This document shows, piece by piece, positions 1-8,680 of a stretch of 64,000 bases of DNA. The stretch's first letter is position 1, and the number at the start of each line of letters is the position of its first letter. The notes beneath the pieces were generated by a model. That model was given only the letters and a program-made list of their open reading frames with translations, made no database searches and was not told the origin of the DNA. The DNA is from Gaiellasilicea sp963730405 (GTDB taxonomy: Bacteria > Actinomycetota > Thermoleophilia > Gaiellales > Gaiellaceae): contig CAVSRW010000001.1 in assembly GCA_963730405.1 (NCBI GenBank), positions 310,001 to 374,000 of the forward strand, written 5' to 3'. Position numbers and translations under genes: made by a program.

Positions 1-911
1 CGTCGTTCGGGAACTTCGGACGCGACGCGTACGTCTACGTCGCCATCGAGAAGGGCTACTTCCGGCAGGCCGAGCTCGACGTGAACGTCACGAGCGGACC
101 CGGCTCGGTCGACAACATGAAGTTCGTCGCGGCCGGGCGGCTGGACTACGCACCGGTCGACATCGGTGCCCTCGTCGTGACGCGCGCGAACGAGAGCGTG
201 CCGGTGAAGGTGGTCAGCGTCGTCCACCAGAACACGATGTCCGCGATCCTGTCGCTGCAGGAGTCCGGCCTGCAACGCCCGCAGGACCTCGTCGGCAAGA
301 CGCTGGCGGACTCCCCGGCCTCGACGGTGCGGGTGCTCTTCCCGCTCTACGCGAAGAAGGCCGGGATCGATGCCTCGCGGGTGACCTGGCGTGACGCAGC
401 ACCGCCCGCCCTGCCGGCGCTGCTGGCGTCGAAGCAGGTCGACGGGATCGGCCAGTTCGTCGTCGGCCGGCCGCTGATCGCCGCCGCCGCCGGCAAGCCC
501 GTCACCGTGCTCCGCTACTCGGACCACCTGCCCGGCCTCCTCGGGATCGGGATCGTCGCCTCCGACGACAAGATCCGCTCGCAGCCCGGTGAGGTACGCC
601 GCTTCGTCCGGGCAATCAACCGTGGCCTCAGATACGCCCTCGACAACCCCGCCGAGGCAGGGCGAATCCTGAAGAAGTATCAGCCGCTCGTGAACGAGGA
701 GGTCGCGGTGCGCGAGCTGAAGACGATGAAGTTCTTCGTCGAGACTCAGGGTGCGCGCAAGTACGGCATCGGCTACATCGACGTGCAGAAGATGAAGTCG
801 ACCACGAGCGTCGTCGCGAACGGCTTCCGGCTGCAGGGCAAGATCGGCTACCGCGACATCTACGCTCCGAACTTCGTCACCACGGCGACGTACGTGCCGC
901 CGAAGAGGTGA
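1..911 (+). CDS. ABC transporter substrate-binding protein, NMT1/SsuA type (5' end cut off)
   Basis: The frame is open from base 3 and the protein enters the window already inside its first domain, so the start and signal peptide lie upstream. The visible part resembles the periplasmic-binding fold of NMT1/THI5/SsuA-like proteins: a GYFRQAELDVNV segment, then FVAAGRLDYAPVDIGALV, the usual strand-helix pattern around the ligand pocket. Family members bind nitrate, sulfonate, taurine or pyrimidine precursors outside the membrane and deliver them to the permease. The ATPase follows 19 bases downstream and the permease overlaps that ATPase, so this is a three-gene importer operon. The substrate cannot be read from the sequence; the P450 that follows hints at an organic compound that is hydroxylated after uptake. 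Confidence 0.85.
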   Translation, partial: SFGNFGRDAYVYVAIEKGYFRQAELDVNVTSGPGSVDNMKFVAAGRLDYAPVDIGALVVTRANESVPVKVVSVVHQNTMSAILSLQESGLQRPQDLVGKTLADSPASTVRVLFPLYAKKAGIDASRVTWRDAAPPALPALLASKQVDGIGQFVVGRPLIAAAAGKPVTVLRYSDHLPGLLGIGIVASDDKIRSQPGEVRRFVRAINRGLRYALDNPAEAGRILKKYQPLVNEEVAVRELKTMKFFVETQGARKYGIGYIDVQKMKSTTSVVANGFRLQGKIGYRDIYAPNFVTTATYVPPKR

Positions 912-930
912 GGGGGGTCGCGGCCGCGCC

Positions 931-1704
931 GTGATCTCGATCGCAGGCGTCTCGAAGTCGTTCCCGGCTCGCGGGCGTGGCCAGTCGACATTGCGCGCGC
1001 TCGAGCGAATCGACCTCGAGGTCGAGGAAGGGGAGCTCGTCACGCTCGTCGGCCGCTCGGGGTGCGGCAAGTCGACACTGCTGCGGATCCTGGCGGGGCT
1101 GATCCCCGCGAGCGACGGGCGCGTTTCGATCGCCGGGAACGAGGTGCGCGGGCCGAGCCGCGACGTCGCCCTCGCCTTCCAGCGGCCTGCGCTCCTGCCC
1201 TGGCGGAACGTGCTCCAGAACGTGCTGCTCCCGGTCGAGATCCTGGGCCTCGGCCGGCAGGCGCACAAGCGGAAAGCGGAGGAGCTGCTCGGGCTCGTCG
1301 GGCTGGCGGGCTTCGAGAGCAGCGCGCCCTACGAGCTCTCCGGCGGCATGCAGCAGCGCGTCGCACTCTGTCGATCCCTGATCTACGAGCCCCGCGTGCT
1401 GCTGATGGACGAGCCGTTCGCCGCCCTCGACGCGCTCACCCGCGAGGAGCTGTCGCTCGAGCTCCAGCGGATCCTGGCCGAGCGGGGCAAGACGATCGTC
1501 TTCGTCACGCATTCGATCTCGGAGGCGGTGCTGCTCGCCGACCGAGTGGTGGTCATGACGCCGCGGCCAGGGCGGATCGCCGAGATCGTTCCCGTCGAGG
1601 CGGATCGGCCCCGGTCGCTCGGCATGGCCGGCTCGGAGCAGCTCGCACACGCGAGCGCGCGCGTGCACGACCTGTTGTTCGCTCCGGACGCGGCCGCAGC
1701 ATGA
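931..1704 (+). CDS. ABC transporter ATP-binding protein, SsuB/TauB type
   Basis: The 257-residue ATPase has Walker A GRSGCGKST at residues 41-49, the signature LSGGM, and Walker B LLMDEPFAALDALT, the form seen in nitrate, sulfonate and taurine importers. The H-loop is VTHSISEAV. The GTG start at 931 gives a normal-length N-terminus (MISIAGVSKSF). It would energise uptake of whatever the upstream binding protein captures, from the cytoplasmic face. Its stop overlaps the ATG of the permease (ATGA at 1701-1704), indicating translational coupling. Confidence 0.9.
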   Translation: MISIAGVSKSFPARGRGQSTLRALERIDLEVEEGELVTLVGRSGCGKSTLLRILAGLIPASDGRVSIAGNEVRGPSRDVALAFQRPALLPWRNVLQNVLLPVEILGLGRQAHKRKAEELLGLVGLAGFESSAPYELSGGMQQRVALCRSLIYEPRVLLMDEPFAALDALTREELSLELQRILAERGKTIVFVTHSISEAVLLADRVVVMTPRPGRIAEIVPVEADRPRSLGMAGSEQLAHASARVHDLLFAPDAAAA

Positions 1705-2513
1705 GCACCGTCGCAGAGCCCACGCCGAGGTCGCAGCGGCGGCGTCGGCCGAACGTCCGCACCGTTGCCGGCGTCGTCCTGCCGCTGGCGACGCTTGCGC
1801 TGCTCGTCGTCGTGTGGGAGCTGGCGACGAGGATCTTCGACTGGCCGATCTGGCTCGTGCCCGGCCCGGACGACGTCTGGCGTGCGCTGGTCGAGAACCG
1901 CTCGCTCCTGCCGCGCCACTTCAGGGTGACGCTGGTGGAGACGCTCGCCGGCTTCGCGCTCGCCATCGTCGTCGGGATCCCGCTCGCGGTCGCGATCGCG
2001 TCGTCGAGGCTGCTCGAACGCACGATCTATCCCGTCCTCCTCGGTCTCAACGCCGTCCCGAAGATCGCGATCGCGCCGATCCTCGTCCTCTGGATGGGCT
2101 TCGGCTACGGCCCGAAGATCGTGGTCACGTTCCTCCTCTGCATCTTCCCGATCGTGATCTCGACCGCAACCGGGCTCAAGTCGACGCCGTCCGAGCTCGT
2201 GGAGCTCGTTCGCTCGCTCGATGCCTCGCGCTTCGCGCTCTTCCGGCGCGTGCGCTTCCCGTGGGCCCTGCCGCACATCTTCGTCGGGCTGAAGGTCGCA
2301 ATCTCCCTCGCCGTCATCGGCGCCGTGATCGGCGAGTTCGTCGGTGCCGAGGCAGGGCTCGGCTACGTGATCATCGCGTCCGGCAGTAACGTCGACACGT
2401 CGCTGGCGTTCGGCGCGATGGTCCTGCTGGGCGTGCTCAGCGTCGCGCTCTTCTACGCGCTCGTCGGGATCGAGCGCCTCCTCGTTCCCTGGGCCCGCCA
2501 CGAGGAGCACTAG
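1701..2513 (+). CDS. ABC transporter permease, SsuC/TauC type
   Basis: This 270-residue inner-membrane protein has about six hydrophobic segments and the cytoplasmic EAA-type loop (near ELVRSLDASRFALFRRVRFP) that docks with the ATPase. The ATG at 1701 overlaps the ATPase stop and is preferred over earlier in-frame starts, which would run back through the ATPase gene. Length and topology are typical of BPD_transp_1 permeases of the nitrate/sulfonate group. It ends in TAG at 2511-2513; the next base opens the P450 frame in the same register. Confidence 0.9.
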   Translation: MSTVAEPTPRSQRRRRPNVRTVAGVVLPLATLALLVVVWELATRIFDWPIWLVPGPDDVWRALVENRSLLPRHFRVTLVETLAGFALAIVVGIPLAVAIASSRLLERTIYPVLLGLNAVPKIAIAPILVLWMGFGYGPKIVVTFLLCIFPIVISTATGLKSTPSELVELVRSLDASRFALFRRVRFPWALPHIFVGLKVAISLAVIGAVIGEFVGAEAGLGYVIIASGSNVDTSLAFGAMVLLGVLSVALFYALVGIERLLVPWARHEEH

Positions 2514-3725
2514 ATCGCCGGCATCGCCTTCGACCCGCTCGATGCCGAGCAGCGCGAGGACCCGTATCCGGTCCTCGACCGTGCGCGCGAGGAGCAGCCG
2601 GTCTTCTACGCGCCCCAGTTCGACCTCTGGGTCGTGACCCGCTACGACGACGTCCTCGCCGTCGTCAAGGACCACGCCACCTTCTCCTCGGCAGGCGCCT
2701 TGAAGTCGTCTCCGGAGCCCTTTCCGCCGGAGGTGGAGGCCGTGCTCGCGCAGGGCTGGCCGTCGATGCCGTACATCATCGAGATCGACCCGCCGCTGCA
2801 CGACAGGATCCGCGCACTCGTGACGCGCGCGTTCACGCCGAAGCGGATCGCCGAGCTGGAGCCGCGGATCCAGGCGATCGCGACCGAGCTGGTCGACGAG
2901 ATCGCACCGCTCGGCAGGGCCGACGTGATCGAGCAGCTCGCGTGGCCGCTGCCGTTGCGCGTCCTCGGCGAGCTGCTCGGCTTCCCGCGGGAGGATCTCG
3001 CCCAGCTGCACGAGTGGGGGACGGACTGGCTGCTGCTCCAGCAGCCCGGGACGGTCGAGCAGCGTGTGCGGCATGCCCACGGCCTCGTCGCCCTCCAGCG
3101 CTACATGATGACCGCGCTCGAGCAGCGCGAGCGCGCGCCGAGCAATGACCTCCTCGGCGCGCTCATGGCTGCCCGTGCGGAATCCGACGATCCGCTGCCG
3201 CTGGACGCCGTGGCCGGGCTCCCGCTCGATCTCGTCGTCGCGGGTCACGTGACGGTCACCCGGGCGATCGGGAGCGCACTTGCGCTCGTCTTCCGCCATC
3301 CGGTCCTGGCGGAGCACCTGCTCGACCCGGAGTTGGCGGGCCCCGCCATCGAGGAGATCCTCCGGCTCGAGTCGCCCGCCCAGGGGCTCTTCCGCGTCAC
3401 GACGCGCCCGACGCAGATCGGGGGCGTCGACTTGCCCGAGGGCGCTCGTGTGATGGCCCACTTCGGCTCGGCGAACCGCGACGGATGCGTCTTCGCCGAC
3501 CCCGGCCGCATCGACCCCGGGCGAAACGAGCTCGCGCGGCACCTCGCCTTCGGCAAGGGGATCCACTTCTGCATCGGGGCGCCGCTCGGACGGCTCGAGC
3601 TGAGGATCGTGCTGCCGCTGCTCCTCCGACGGCTGCCGGGCCTGCGGCCCGCCGGCGACTCCGTGCGCGAGCCCGTCTTCTTCGCACGCGGCTTCCAGCG
3701 GCTGGTGGTCGAGTGGGACGTCTAG
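2514..3725 (+). CDS. Cytochrome P450 (apparent ATC start)
   Basis: Heme-thiolate monooxygenase. Visible motifs: I-helix-like LVVAGHVTVTRA, the K-helix ExxR in EEILRLES, and the heme loop FGKGIHFCIG with Cys353 as axial ligand if translation starts at 2514. Recognisable P450 N-terminal sequence (FDPLDAEQREDPYPVL) lies upstream of the first canonical in-frame start (GTG at 2634), so that GTG cannot be the true start. The frame opens right after the permease TAG. GAGGAG (2502-2507) lies six bases before ATC at 2514, giving a 403-residue protein, normal for bacterial P450s. Either ATC is used as a rare start or an ATG was altered. Its place in the importer operon suggests oxidation of the imported compound; redox partners are not in the window. 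Confidence 0.85.
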   Translation: MAGIAFDPLDAEQREDPYPVLDRAREEQPVFYAPQFDLWVVTRYDDVLAVVKDHATFSSAGALKSSPEPFPPEVEAVLAQGWPSMPYIIEIDPPLHDRIRALVTRAFTPKRIAELEPRIQAIATELVDEIAPLGRADVIEQLAWPLPLRVLGELLGFPREDLAQLHEWGTDWLLLQQPGTVEQRVRHAHGLVALQRYMMTALEQRERAPSNDLLGALMAARAESDDPLPLDAVAGLPLDLVVAGHVTVTRAIGSALALVFRHPVLAEHLLDPELAGPAIEEILRLESPAQGLFRVTTRPTQIGGVDLPEGARVMAHFGSANRDGCVFADPGRIDPGRNELARHLAFGKGIHFCIGAPLGRLELRIVLPLLLRRLPGLRPAGDSVREPVFFARGFQRLVVEWDV

Positions 3726-4399
3726 AGGTGGTCGAGGATCCTCGCCCACTCGGGCGTGCGCGGGTCGATCACCTCGAAGTGGCCCGCTCCCTTCAGCTCC
3801 AGCAACTCGACGTCCGCCGCCTCAGCGAACGCCCGGCTGTAGTCGAACGGGACGCGGTCGTCCTCGGTGCCGTGCGCGAGGAGGACCGGCACGGCAAGTG
3901 GCAGCCGGCGCATCGGATCGGCGTGCGCCGGGGGCTCCGCCCCCGCGAACTCGACCGCAGCGTTTGCCCCGATGCCGTCGCGGGCGGCGCGTGCGAGATC
4001 GGTCACGCCCGCGAGCGAGACCGCTTTCTCGATCTTCCCCGTCCCCGCGGCCCAGAGCACGAGGTGGCCGCCCGCCGAGTGGCCGATCGCCACGCCGCGC
4101 CCGGTCGCGTCGAGCGCCGCGTCGATGTCCGCCAGCGTGTCGTCCAGGCCGGTGCGCCGGTACTCGACGTTCCACGTCGTCCACCCGCGCAGCGCCAGGT
4201 CGACTGCGAGGGCACGGGTGTTCGCTCGGGTGAAGGCGGGTCGCCAGAAGCCGCCGTGGACCAGGATTGCGTTGCGGCCGCCTCCGCGCCTGACGTCGAT
4301 CACCTGGTCGGCGTCGTCGCCGTAGGCGAGTGTCTCGAAGCCGGGCTCGCGCTCCTCCGCCCAGGCCGCGAGCTCGGCGAGGAAGGCGTCGAGATCCAC
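3722..4399 (-). CDS. Alpha/beta hydrolase, kynurenine-formamidase/esterase-like
   Basis: The 225-residue protein has HGGFW (oxyanion-hole motif), the nucleophile elbow GHSAGG, an acid in AHGTEDDRVP and a C-terminal GAGHFEVID histidine. These form the Ser-Asp-His triad of the BD-FAE/arylformamidase branch of alpha/beta hydrolases. The family hydrolyses small esters or N-formylkynurenine; no other tryptophan-degradation gene is nearby, so the substrate is open. It converges on the P450, the two stops sharing CTAG, and is transcribed away from the SDR gene that starts 12 bases beyond its own start. Confidence 0.75.
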   Translation of the reverse strand: MDLDAFLAELAAWAEEREPGFETLAYGDDADQVIDVRRGGGRNAILVHGGFWRPAFTRANTRALAVDLALRGWTTWNVEYRRTGLDDTLADIDAALDATGRGVAIGHSAGGHLVLWAAGTGKIEKAVSLAGVTDLARAARDGIGANAAVEFAGAEPPAHADPMRRLPLAVPVLLAHGTEDDRVPFDYSRAFAEAADVELLELKGAGHFEVIDPRTPEWARILDHL

Positions 4400-4410
4400 C
4401 GGGGGAGTCT

Positions 4411-5124
4411 ATGAACCGCGAAGTCGCGATCGTCACCGGTGGCGCGCGTGGGCTCGGCCTCGCCTACGTGGGCGGGTTGAGGGAAGCGGGCTTCGACGTC
4501 GTCGTCGCCGACCTGAGCGAGAGCGATGCCGGCGACCTCTACGTGCACGTCGACGTCGCCGATCGCGCCTCGACGGAGGCGATGGCGGCCGCGGTGCTCG
4601 AGCGCTTCGGCCGGATCGACGTGCTGATCAACAACGCCGGCTACTTCACCCAGATCGTCAAGAAGCCCTTCGAGGAGCTGACCGTCGAGGAGTGGGACCT
4701 GGCCTTCTCGGTCAACGTGCGCGGCACCTGGCTCTGCTGCCGCGCCGTCGCGCCGGCGATGAAGGGGCAACGCTCGGGGAAGATCGTCAACACCTCGTCG
4801 ATGACCGTCCCGAGCGGGATCCCAGGGTTCCTGCACTACGTCGCGTCGAAGTCTGCGATCGTCGGGCTCACCCGTGCGCTCGCGCGGGAGCTCGGCGAAT
4901 GGGGGATCTGCGTGAACACGATCAGCCCCGACTACGTGCCGCACGACGCCGAGTACGCCGGACGTCAGCCCGAGATGTCCGGGCTGATCGCGGGGCAGCG
5001 CGCGTTCAAGCGCGATCAGGTGCCCGAAGACCTCGTCGGCACGGTCCTCTTCCTCGCGGGGCACGGCTCCGACTTCGTCACCGGCCAGGACCTGTGGGTG
5101 AACGGCGGCAGGCTCTTCAACTAG
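4411..5124 (+). CDS. Short-chain dehydrogenase/reductase (SDR)
   Basis: Classical SDR of 237 residues. The NAD(P)-binding motif TGGARGLG is at residues 9-16, NNAG follows, and the catalytic pair is in YVASK; an acidic residue after the second strand (VVADLSE) favours NAD. The ATG at 4411 is chosen because GGGGGAG lies just upstream (4401-4407); a longer in-frame extension would run into the divergent hydrolase gene. It catalyses reversible oxidation of a hydroxyl group on an unknown substrate. It converges with the metallo-beta-lactamase-fold gene, overlapping it by eight bases. Confidence 0.85.
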   Translation: MNREVAIVTGGARGLGLAYVGGLREAGFDVVVADLSESDAGDLYVHVDVADRASTEAMAAAVLERFGRIDVLINNAGYFTQIVKKPFEELTVEEWDLAFSVNVRGTWLCCRAVAPAMKGQRSGKIVNTSSMTVPSGIPGFLHYVASKSAIVGLTRALARELGEWGICVNTISPDYVPHDAEYAGRQPEMSGLIAGQRAFKRDQVPEDLVGTVLFLAGHGSDFVTGQDLWVNGGRLFN

Positions 5125-5812
5125 CCAGGCCGTGCACCTTGTCGGCTGCGCCGTCGGTGATCGGATCGCCGTGGCCGACGCCGACGATGGCGGCGTCCAG
5201 CTCGGCCATGCGGCGAATCGACACCGCATGCTGCTCGGGGTTGAGCGTGAACGCCGGCCAGCCGGCCTCGAGGCGCGGCCAGGTCGCGATCGCGTCGCCG
5301 GAGAGGAGCAGCCGCCGCTCCTCCCAGTGGAAGCCGAGATGGCCCGGCGAGTGGCCCGGGACGTGGAGGACGCGCAGCGGCCCGACCGCCGCACCGTCCT
5401 CGACGCTCTCGTCGATCGGGCACGGCCTGTGTTTGGGCCGGTTGAGGAAGATCCCGACCTGGAACGGGTAGGTCCGCAGGGGCGCCGTCGGCTTCAGGCC
5501 GACCGACTGCGCGGGCCGCTCGCCGGAGACGATGTCCGCCTCCCACTCGTGGGCGAGCACGGCCGCGCCAGTGGCGCGCTTCAGCGCCGCCAGGCCGCCG
5601 AGGTGCGAGCGGTGGGCGTGGGTGAGGACGATCCGCTTCAGGTCCGAGGGCGAGCGGCCGAGGGCGCGGATCGCCTGGAGGACCGCGGCGCCGTCGTTCT
5701 CGAACAGCGTGTCGACGAGCGTCAGCTCGCCGTTCGTCTCGAGCAGGAACGAGCGCACGCGGCCGCCCTTCTTCCCGCCGAGGACGTGGACTCCCGGTGC
5801 GAGCTCCCTCAT
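5117..5812 (-). CDS. Metallo-beta-lactamase-fold hydrolase with altered metal motif
   Basis: The 231-residue protein shows the MBL order of motifs: THAHRSHLGG, VPGHSPGHLG, GDAIATW and a late GHGDPI. In the usual HxHxDH motif the aspartate that binds the second metal is serine here (HAHRSH). A one-metal enzyme or altered chemistry is possible. The ATG at 5812 overlaps the end of the heme peroxidase by four bases, so the two are probably co-translated. That coupling suggests a joint task such as processing a peroxidase product, but this is inference. Confidence 0.8.
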   Translation of the reverse strand: MRELAPGVHVLGGKKGGRVRSFLLETNGELTLVDTLFENDGAAVLQAIRALGRSPSDLKRIVLTHAHRSHLGGLAALKRATGAAVLAHEWEADIVSGERPAQSVGLKPTAPLRTYPFQVGIFLNRPKHRPCPIDESVEDGAAVGPLRVLHVPGHSPGHLGFHWEERRLLLSGDAIATWPRLEAGWPAFTLNPEQHAVSIRRMAELDAAIVGVGHGDPITDGAADKVHGLAS

Positions 5813-7569
5813 GTGCCCACCCGCCGCCACGGCGCGAATGCGTTCTCGACGCCGCGCAGCGCCGGCTCGAGCTCGGGGTAGTGCCGCAGCAGGACGTCGC
5901 TCATGCTCGTCTCGTCGATCCAGTCGAGACCGGTCTGCGTGTAGGTCTCCGCGTTGTAGTCGCGGGTGAAGAAGCGGTCGCTCTTCAGCCGGCGCGAGGC
6001 CATCAGGATGAAGACGCGGAAGGCGGTGTCGCTGAAGCCGAAGCCCTTCGGCAGCCGCTCGGCGTAGAGGCCGACCATCAGGTCGACCTTCTCCACGTCG
6101 CCGTAGACCTCGCGGAGCTCGCGCGCCCACTCGGGATTGTCCGTCAGCTCCTCGAACGTCCCGGCCGGCTTCAGGTGGAAGAGCCGGCGGAACTCGTTGT
6201 AGCGGGGCACGCCGCGCTCGCGGATCCGCAGGACGTCGATTGCGGCGAGGTCGACGACGGTGCCGTCCGGCTTCTGCAGCTCCTGGAGGAAGCGCGGGTA
6301 GTTGTGCAGGGTGATCGCGCCGGGGTGGGCGATGCCGAAGGAGTAGAAGGCGTCGACGAAGCCGACCTCGTCGAGTCGGTCGCGGACGTCGTTGACGCCG
6401 AGCTCCCGGAACGTCCGCTCCTGCAGCACCTCGTCGGTCTCGATCGAGCGGAAGATGAAGTCGTCCGGCAGCAGCGGGTGCATCCGGTACACCGCGACGA
6501 ACTCCTCGGTCAGCGAGTAGGGGACGCCGTGGTGGTCGGTCGCCGAGCCGGGGATGCCGCCGAGCACGTCGTTCCGGCTCCGCTTGCCGAGCCGCTTGCC
6601 GAGGATCCCGTACCAGTTCGCGCGCATGCCGAACTTCGTCGTCGGGTGGGCGATGATCGCCGGCGTCCACTCGACCGTGTGGATCTTCGCCATCAGCGCC
6701 GCCGTGATCAGGCGCGCCTTCGCGAACAGCTGCTCGTCCGTCCAGTCCGGGTGCTCGGCGGCGAGCCGGTCGGCGATCGCGTTGTGCTCGCGGGTGAAGA
6801 GCGTGTGCAGGAGCGCGAGGCCGAGCCAGAAGTTGCCGGCGACGCCGGTGAGGTCGAGCTTGTCGTCGAGGTCGCGTGGGAGCTGGCCGTCGTCGTCGAG
6901 ACGCAGGCGGCCGCCCTGGCCCGCGCGAAGCGCCTTGGCGAACGCCGGCTCGCTGCCGTAGATCTGAGAGCCGTCCCACCAGTGCGAGTCGGTCGTCACC
7001 CACGTCGCCGGACCGCCGTTCCCGTCCGGGAACGGGTCGTTCCGCGTCCGTTCGATCCGCATCGGCCGCTCGGCCCAGGTGTCGTCGGCCTCCAGCTCGA
7101 GCTCGAAGGGCTCGTCGGGGAGGTTCTTGCCGTGGCTGAACCAGTCGTGCACCTCGAACTGGAGCCAGGCGCCGGCAAGCACGTTCACGATCGTGGCCGG
7201 CTTGAACTCGTCGCGGGTCAGGAGCTTGCGGCTGACGAGGCGCGGGCTCGGCTCGAGCAGCTCCGGCAGCGTCTCCGGATGCGTTCCTTCGACGGGCACG
7301 TTGCGGCCGAAGCGCGCGCCGATCATCCCCATCGCGGGGCTGTCGAGGTCGTTGTAGCTCCCGTCCGTGGTCCGGACGTCGCGACCGTTGCCGTTCGGCC
7401 CGGCCTTCACCCCCCCGACGCCCGTGTCGTAGAGGTTCTCCTCGCGCAGGCGGTTGCGCAGGCCGACCAACGTCATCACGCCGAGCGGCCGCGGCAGCCG
7501 GTCCCAGCCGAAGCGGCGGTCGAGCGCCCCCGCGGTCGCGATCAGCAGCTTCGAGAGCCCGAGAGCCAA
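5809..7569 (-). CDS. Animal-type heme peroxidase / fatty-acid dioxygenase-like protein
   Basis: The 586-residue protein belongs to the peroxidase-cyclooxygenase superfamily. FEVHDWFSHG carries the likely distal histidine, as in alpha-dioxygenases and PGHS-like enzymes. TREHNAIADRL and HTVEWTPAII match the proximal-helix region. Bacterial members oxidise fatty acids or other organic substrates with a covalent or non-covalent heme. The TTG start at 7569 is supported by AAGGAGG directly upstream (7574-7580, four-base spacer). No clear signal peptide is visible; a weakly hydrophobic N-terminus (LSKLLIATAGAL) may attach it to the membrane. The MBL-fold gene overlaps its end. Confidence 0.85.
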   Translation of the reverse strand: MALGLSKLLIATAGALDRRFGWDRLPRPLGVMTLVGLRNRLREENLYDTGVGGVKAGPNGNGRDVRTTDGSYNDLDSPAMGMIGARFGRNVPVEGTHPETLPELLEPSPRLVSRKLLTRDEFKPATIVNVLAGAWLQFEVHDWFSHGKNLPDEPFELELEADDTWAERPMRIERTRNDPFPDGNGGPATWVTTDSHWWDGSQIYGSEPAFAKALRAGQGGRLRLDDDGQLPRDLDDKLDLTGVAGNFWLGLALLHTLFTREHNAIADRLAAEHPDWTDEQLFAKARLITAALMAKIHTVEWTPAIIAHPTTKFGMRANWYGILGKRLGKRSRNDVLGGIPGSATDHHGVPYSLTEEFVAVYRMHPLLPDDFIFRSIETDEVLQERTFRELGVNDVRDRLDEVGFVDAFYSFGIAHPGAITLHNYPRFLQELQKPDGTVVDLAAIDVLRIRERGVPRYNEFRRLFHLKPAGTFEELTDNPEWARELREVYGDVEKVDLMVGLYAERLPKGFGFSDTAFRVFILMASRRLKSDRFFTRDYNAETYTQTGLDWIDETSMSDVLLRHYPELEPALRGVENAFAPWRRVGT

Positions 7570-7653
7570 GAATCCTCCTTCGCGTCAGCCCCGCCGCAGG
7601 CGTCCCGGGATGGGAAGAGGCTCGACCGATGAAAACATCGCCCGCCGGCGGCG

Positions 7654-8670
7654 TCAACCGAGCCAGCGGCGGCGTCTCGGCCGGGCGTCGGCGCTCTCGC
7701 CGAGAAGCCGCGCCGCCTCGACGAGATCGTCGGCCTCGAGGGTCGTGACCTCTTCGCGCCCGAGCTCCTCGAGCGCCGAGCCCTCCAGCCGCGCGAGCCG
7801 GAGCGCCTGCCGGTTCAGCGCCTGCTCGAAGATCGTCCGGGCGAAGCGCGCGTTCCCGAAGCCCTCGCTGCGTGCTGCGCCGGCGAAGATGCGCTCGAGC
7901 GCCTCCTCCGCGCCGGCGCCGAGCTCGTACTCGTGCTCGCCGGCGAGCCGGCGCGTGATCTCGAGCAGATCGCCGGTGGTGTAGTCCGGGAAGACGATCT
8001 CACGGGCGAAGCGCGAGCGCAGGCCCGGGTTCGAGTCGAGGAACTCGCGCATCAGGCGCGGGTACCCCGCGACGATCACGACGAGCCGGTGACGATGATC
8101 CTCCATCCGCTTCAGCAGCGCCTCGATCGCCTCTGCACCGAAGTCGAGCCGGCCGTCGCCGCGCCCGGCGGCGAGCGAGTAGGCCTCGTCGATGAAGAGG
8201 ACGCCGTCGAGCGCGCGCCGGATCGCCCGGTCGGTCTTGATCGCGGTCTGGCCGACGTACTGGCCGACCAGGGAGGCTCGGTCGACCTCGACGAGGTGCC
8301 CTTTCTCGAGCAGCCCCATCGCGCCGTACATCTCCGCCAGCAGGCGCGCCACGGTCGTCTTTCCCGTGCCCGGGTTGCCGAGGAAGACGAGGTGCTGGCT
8401 CGTCGCCACCTCGGGCAGGTCGTGCTCCTTCCGCCGCGCCTGCACCTGCAGGAAGGCGAGCAGGGCGTGCACCTGCTCCTTCACGGTCTCGAGCCCGACC
8501 AGCCCGTCGAGCTCCGCCTGCAGCTCGGCGAGCGGCCGCGGCGGCGTCGCCCGCTGGCCGAAGCCGAGCAGGTCCTCGAGCTCAGGCCCTGCGGTCCGCT
8601 TCAGCTGCTCGCCGATGCGGCCGGCGGCTTCGCGGATGTTCTCGATCGGGTTCGGGCGCACCTTCGACAT
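7654..8670 (-). CDS. CbxX/CfqX-type AAA+ ATPase
   Basis: The 338-residue AAA+ protein has Walker A GNPGTGKTT at residues 98-106, Walker B GVLFIDEAY, and a sensor region in RLVVIVAGY. The family includes red-type Rubisco activase CbbX and the ATPase half of type VII secretion EccA. There is no Rubisco or ESX gene here, so it is better called a remodelling ATPase of unknown client. The N-terminal ~50 residues look helical and may be the client-binding part. It lies ten bases after the YceH-like gene on the same strand, probably co-transcribed. Confidence 0.85.
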   Translation of the reverse strand: MSKVRPNPIENIREAAGRIGEQLKRTAGPELEDLLGFGQRATPPRPLAELQAELDGLVGLETVKEQVHALLAFLQVQARRKEHDLPEVATSQHLVFLGNPGTGKTTVARLLAEMYGAMGLLEKGHLVEVDRASLVGQYVGQTAIKTDRAIRRALDGVLFIDEAYSLAAGRGDGRLDFGAEAIEALLKRMEDHRHRLVVIVAGYPRLMREFLDSNPGLRSRFAREIVFPDYTTGDLLEITRRLAGEHEYELGAGAEEALERIFAGAARSEGFGNARFARTIFEQALNRQALRLARLEGSALEELGREEVTTLEADDLVEAARLLGESADARPRRRRWLG

Positions 8671-8680
8671 CTACCCGCGC

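Noticed and set aside
2511..2514. Permease-P450 fusion by read-through of one TAG
   Set aside because: The two frames are contiguous, but a ribosome-binding site at correct spacing and a normal-length P450 from 2514 explain the arrangement better.
1383..3749. Long minus-strand frame across the ABC permease and P450
   Set aside because: It is an antisense shadow with repetitive Arg-Asp-Glu composition; all conserved motifs are on the plus strand.
7654..7657. Continuous minus-strand frame joining the MBL-fold gene to sequence as far as 7657
   Set aside because: The upstream part lies over the heme peroxidase in another frame and has no homology; the ATG at 5812 is the natural start.
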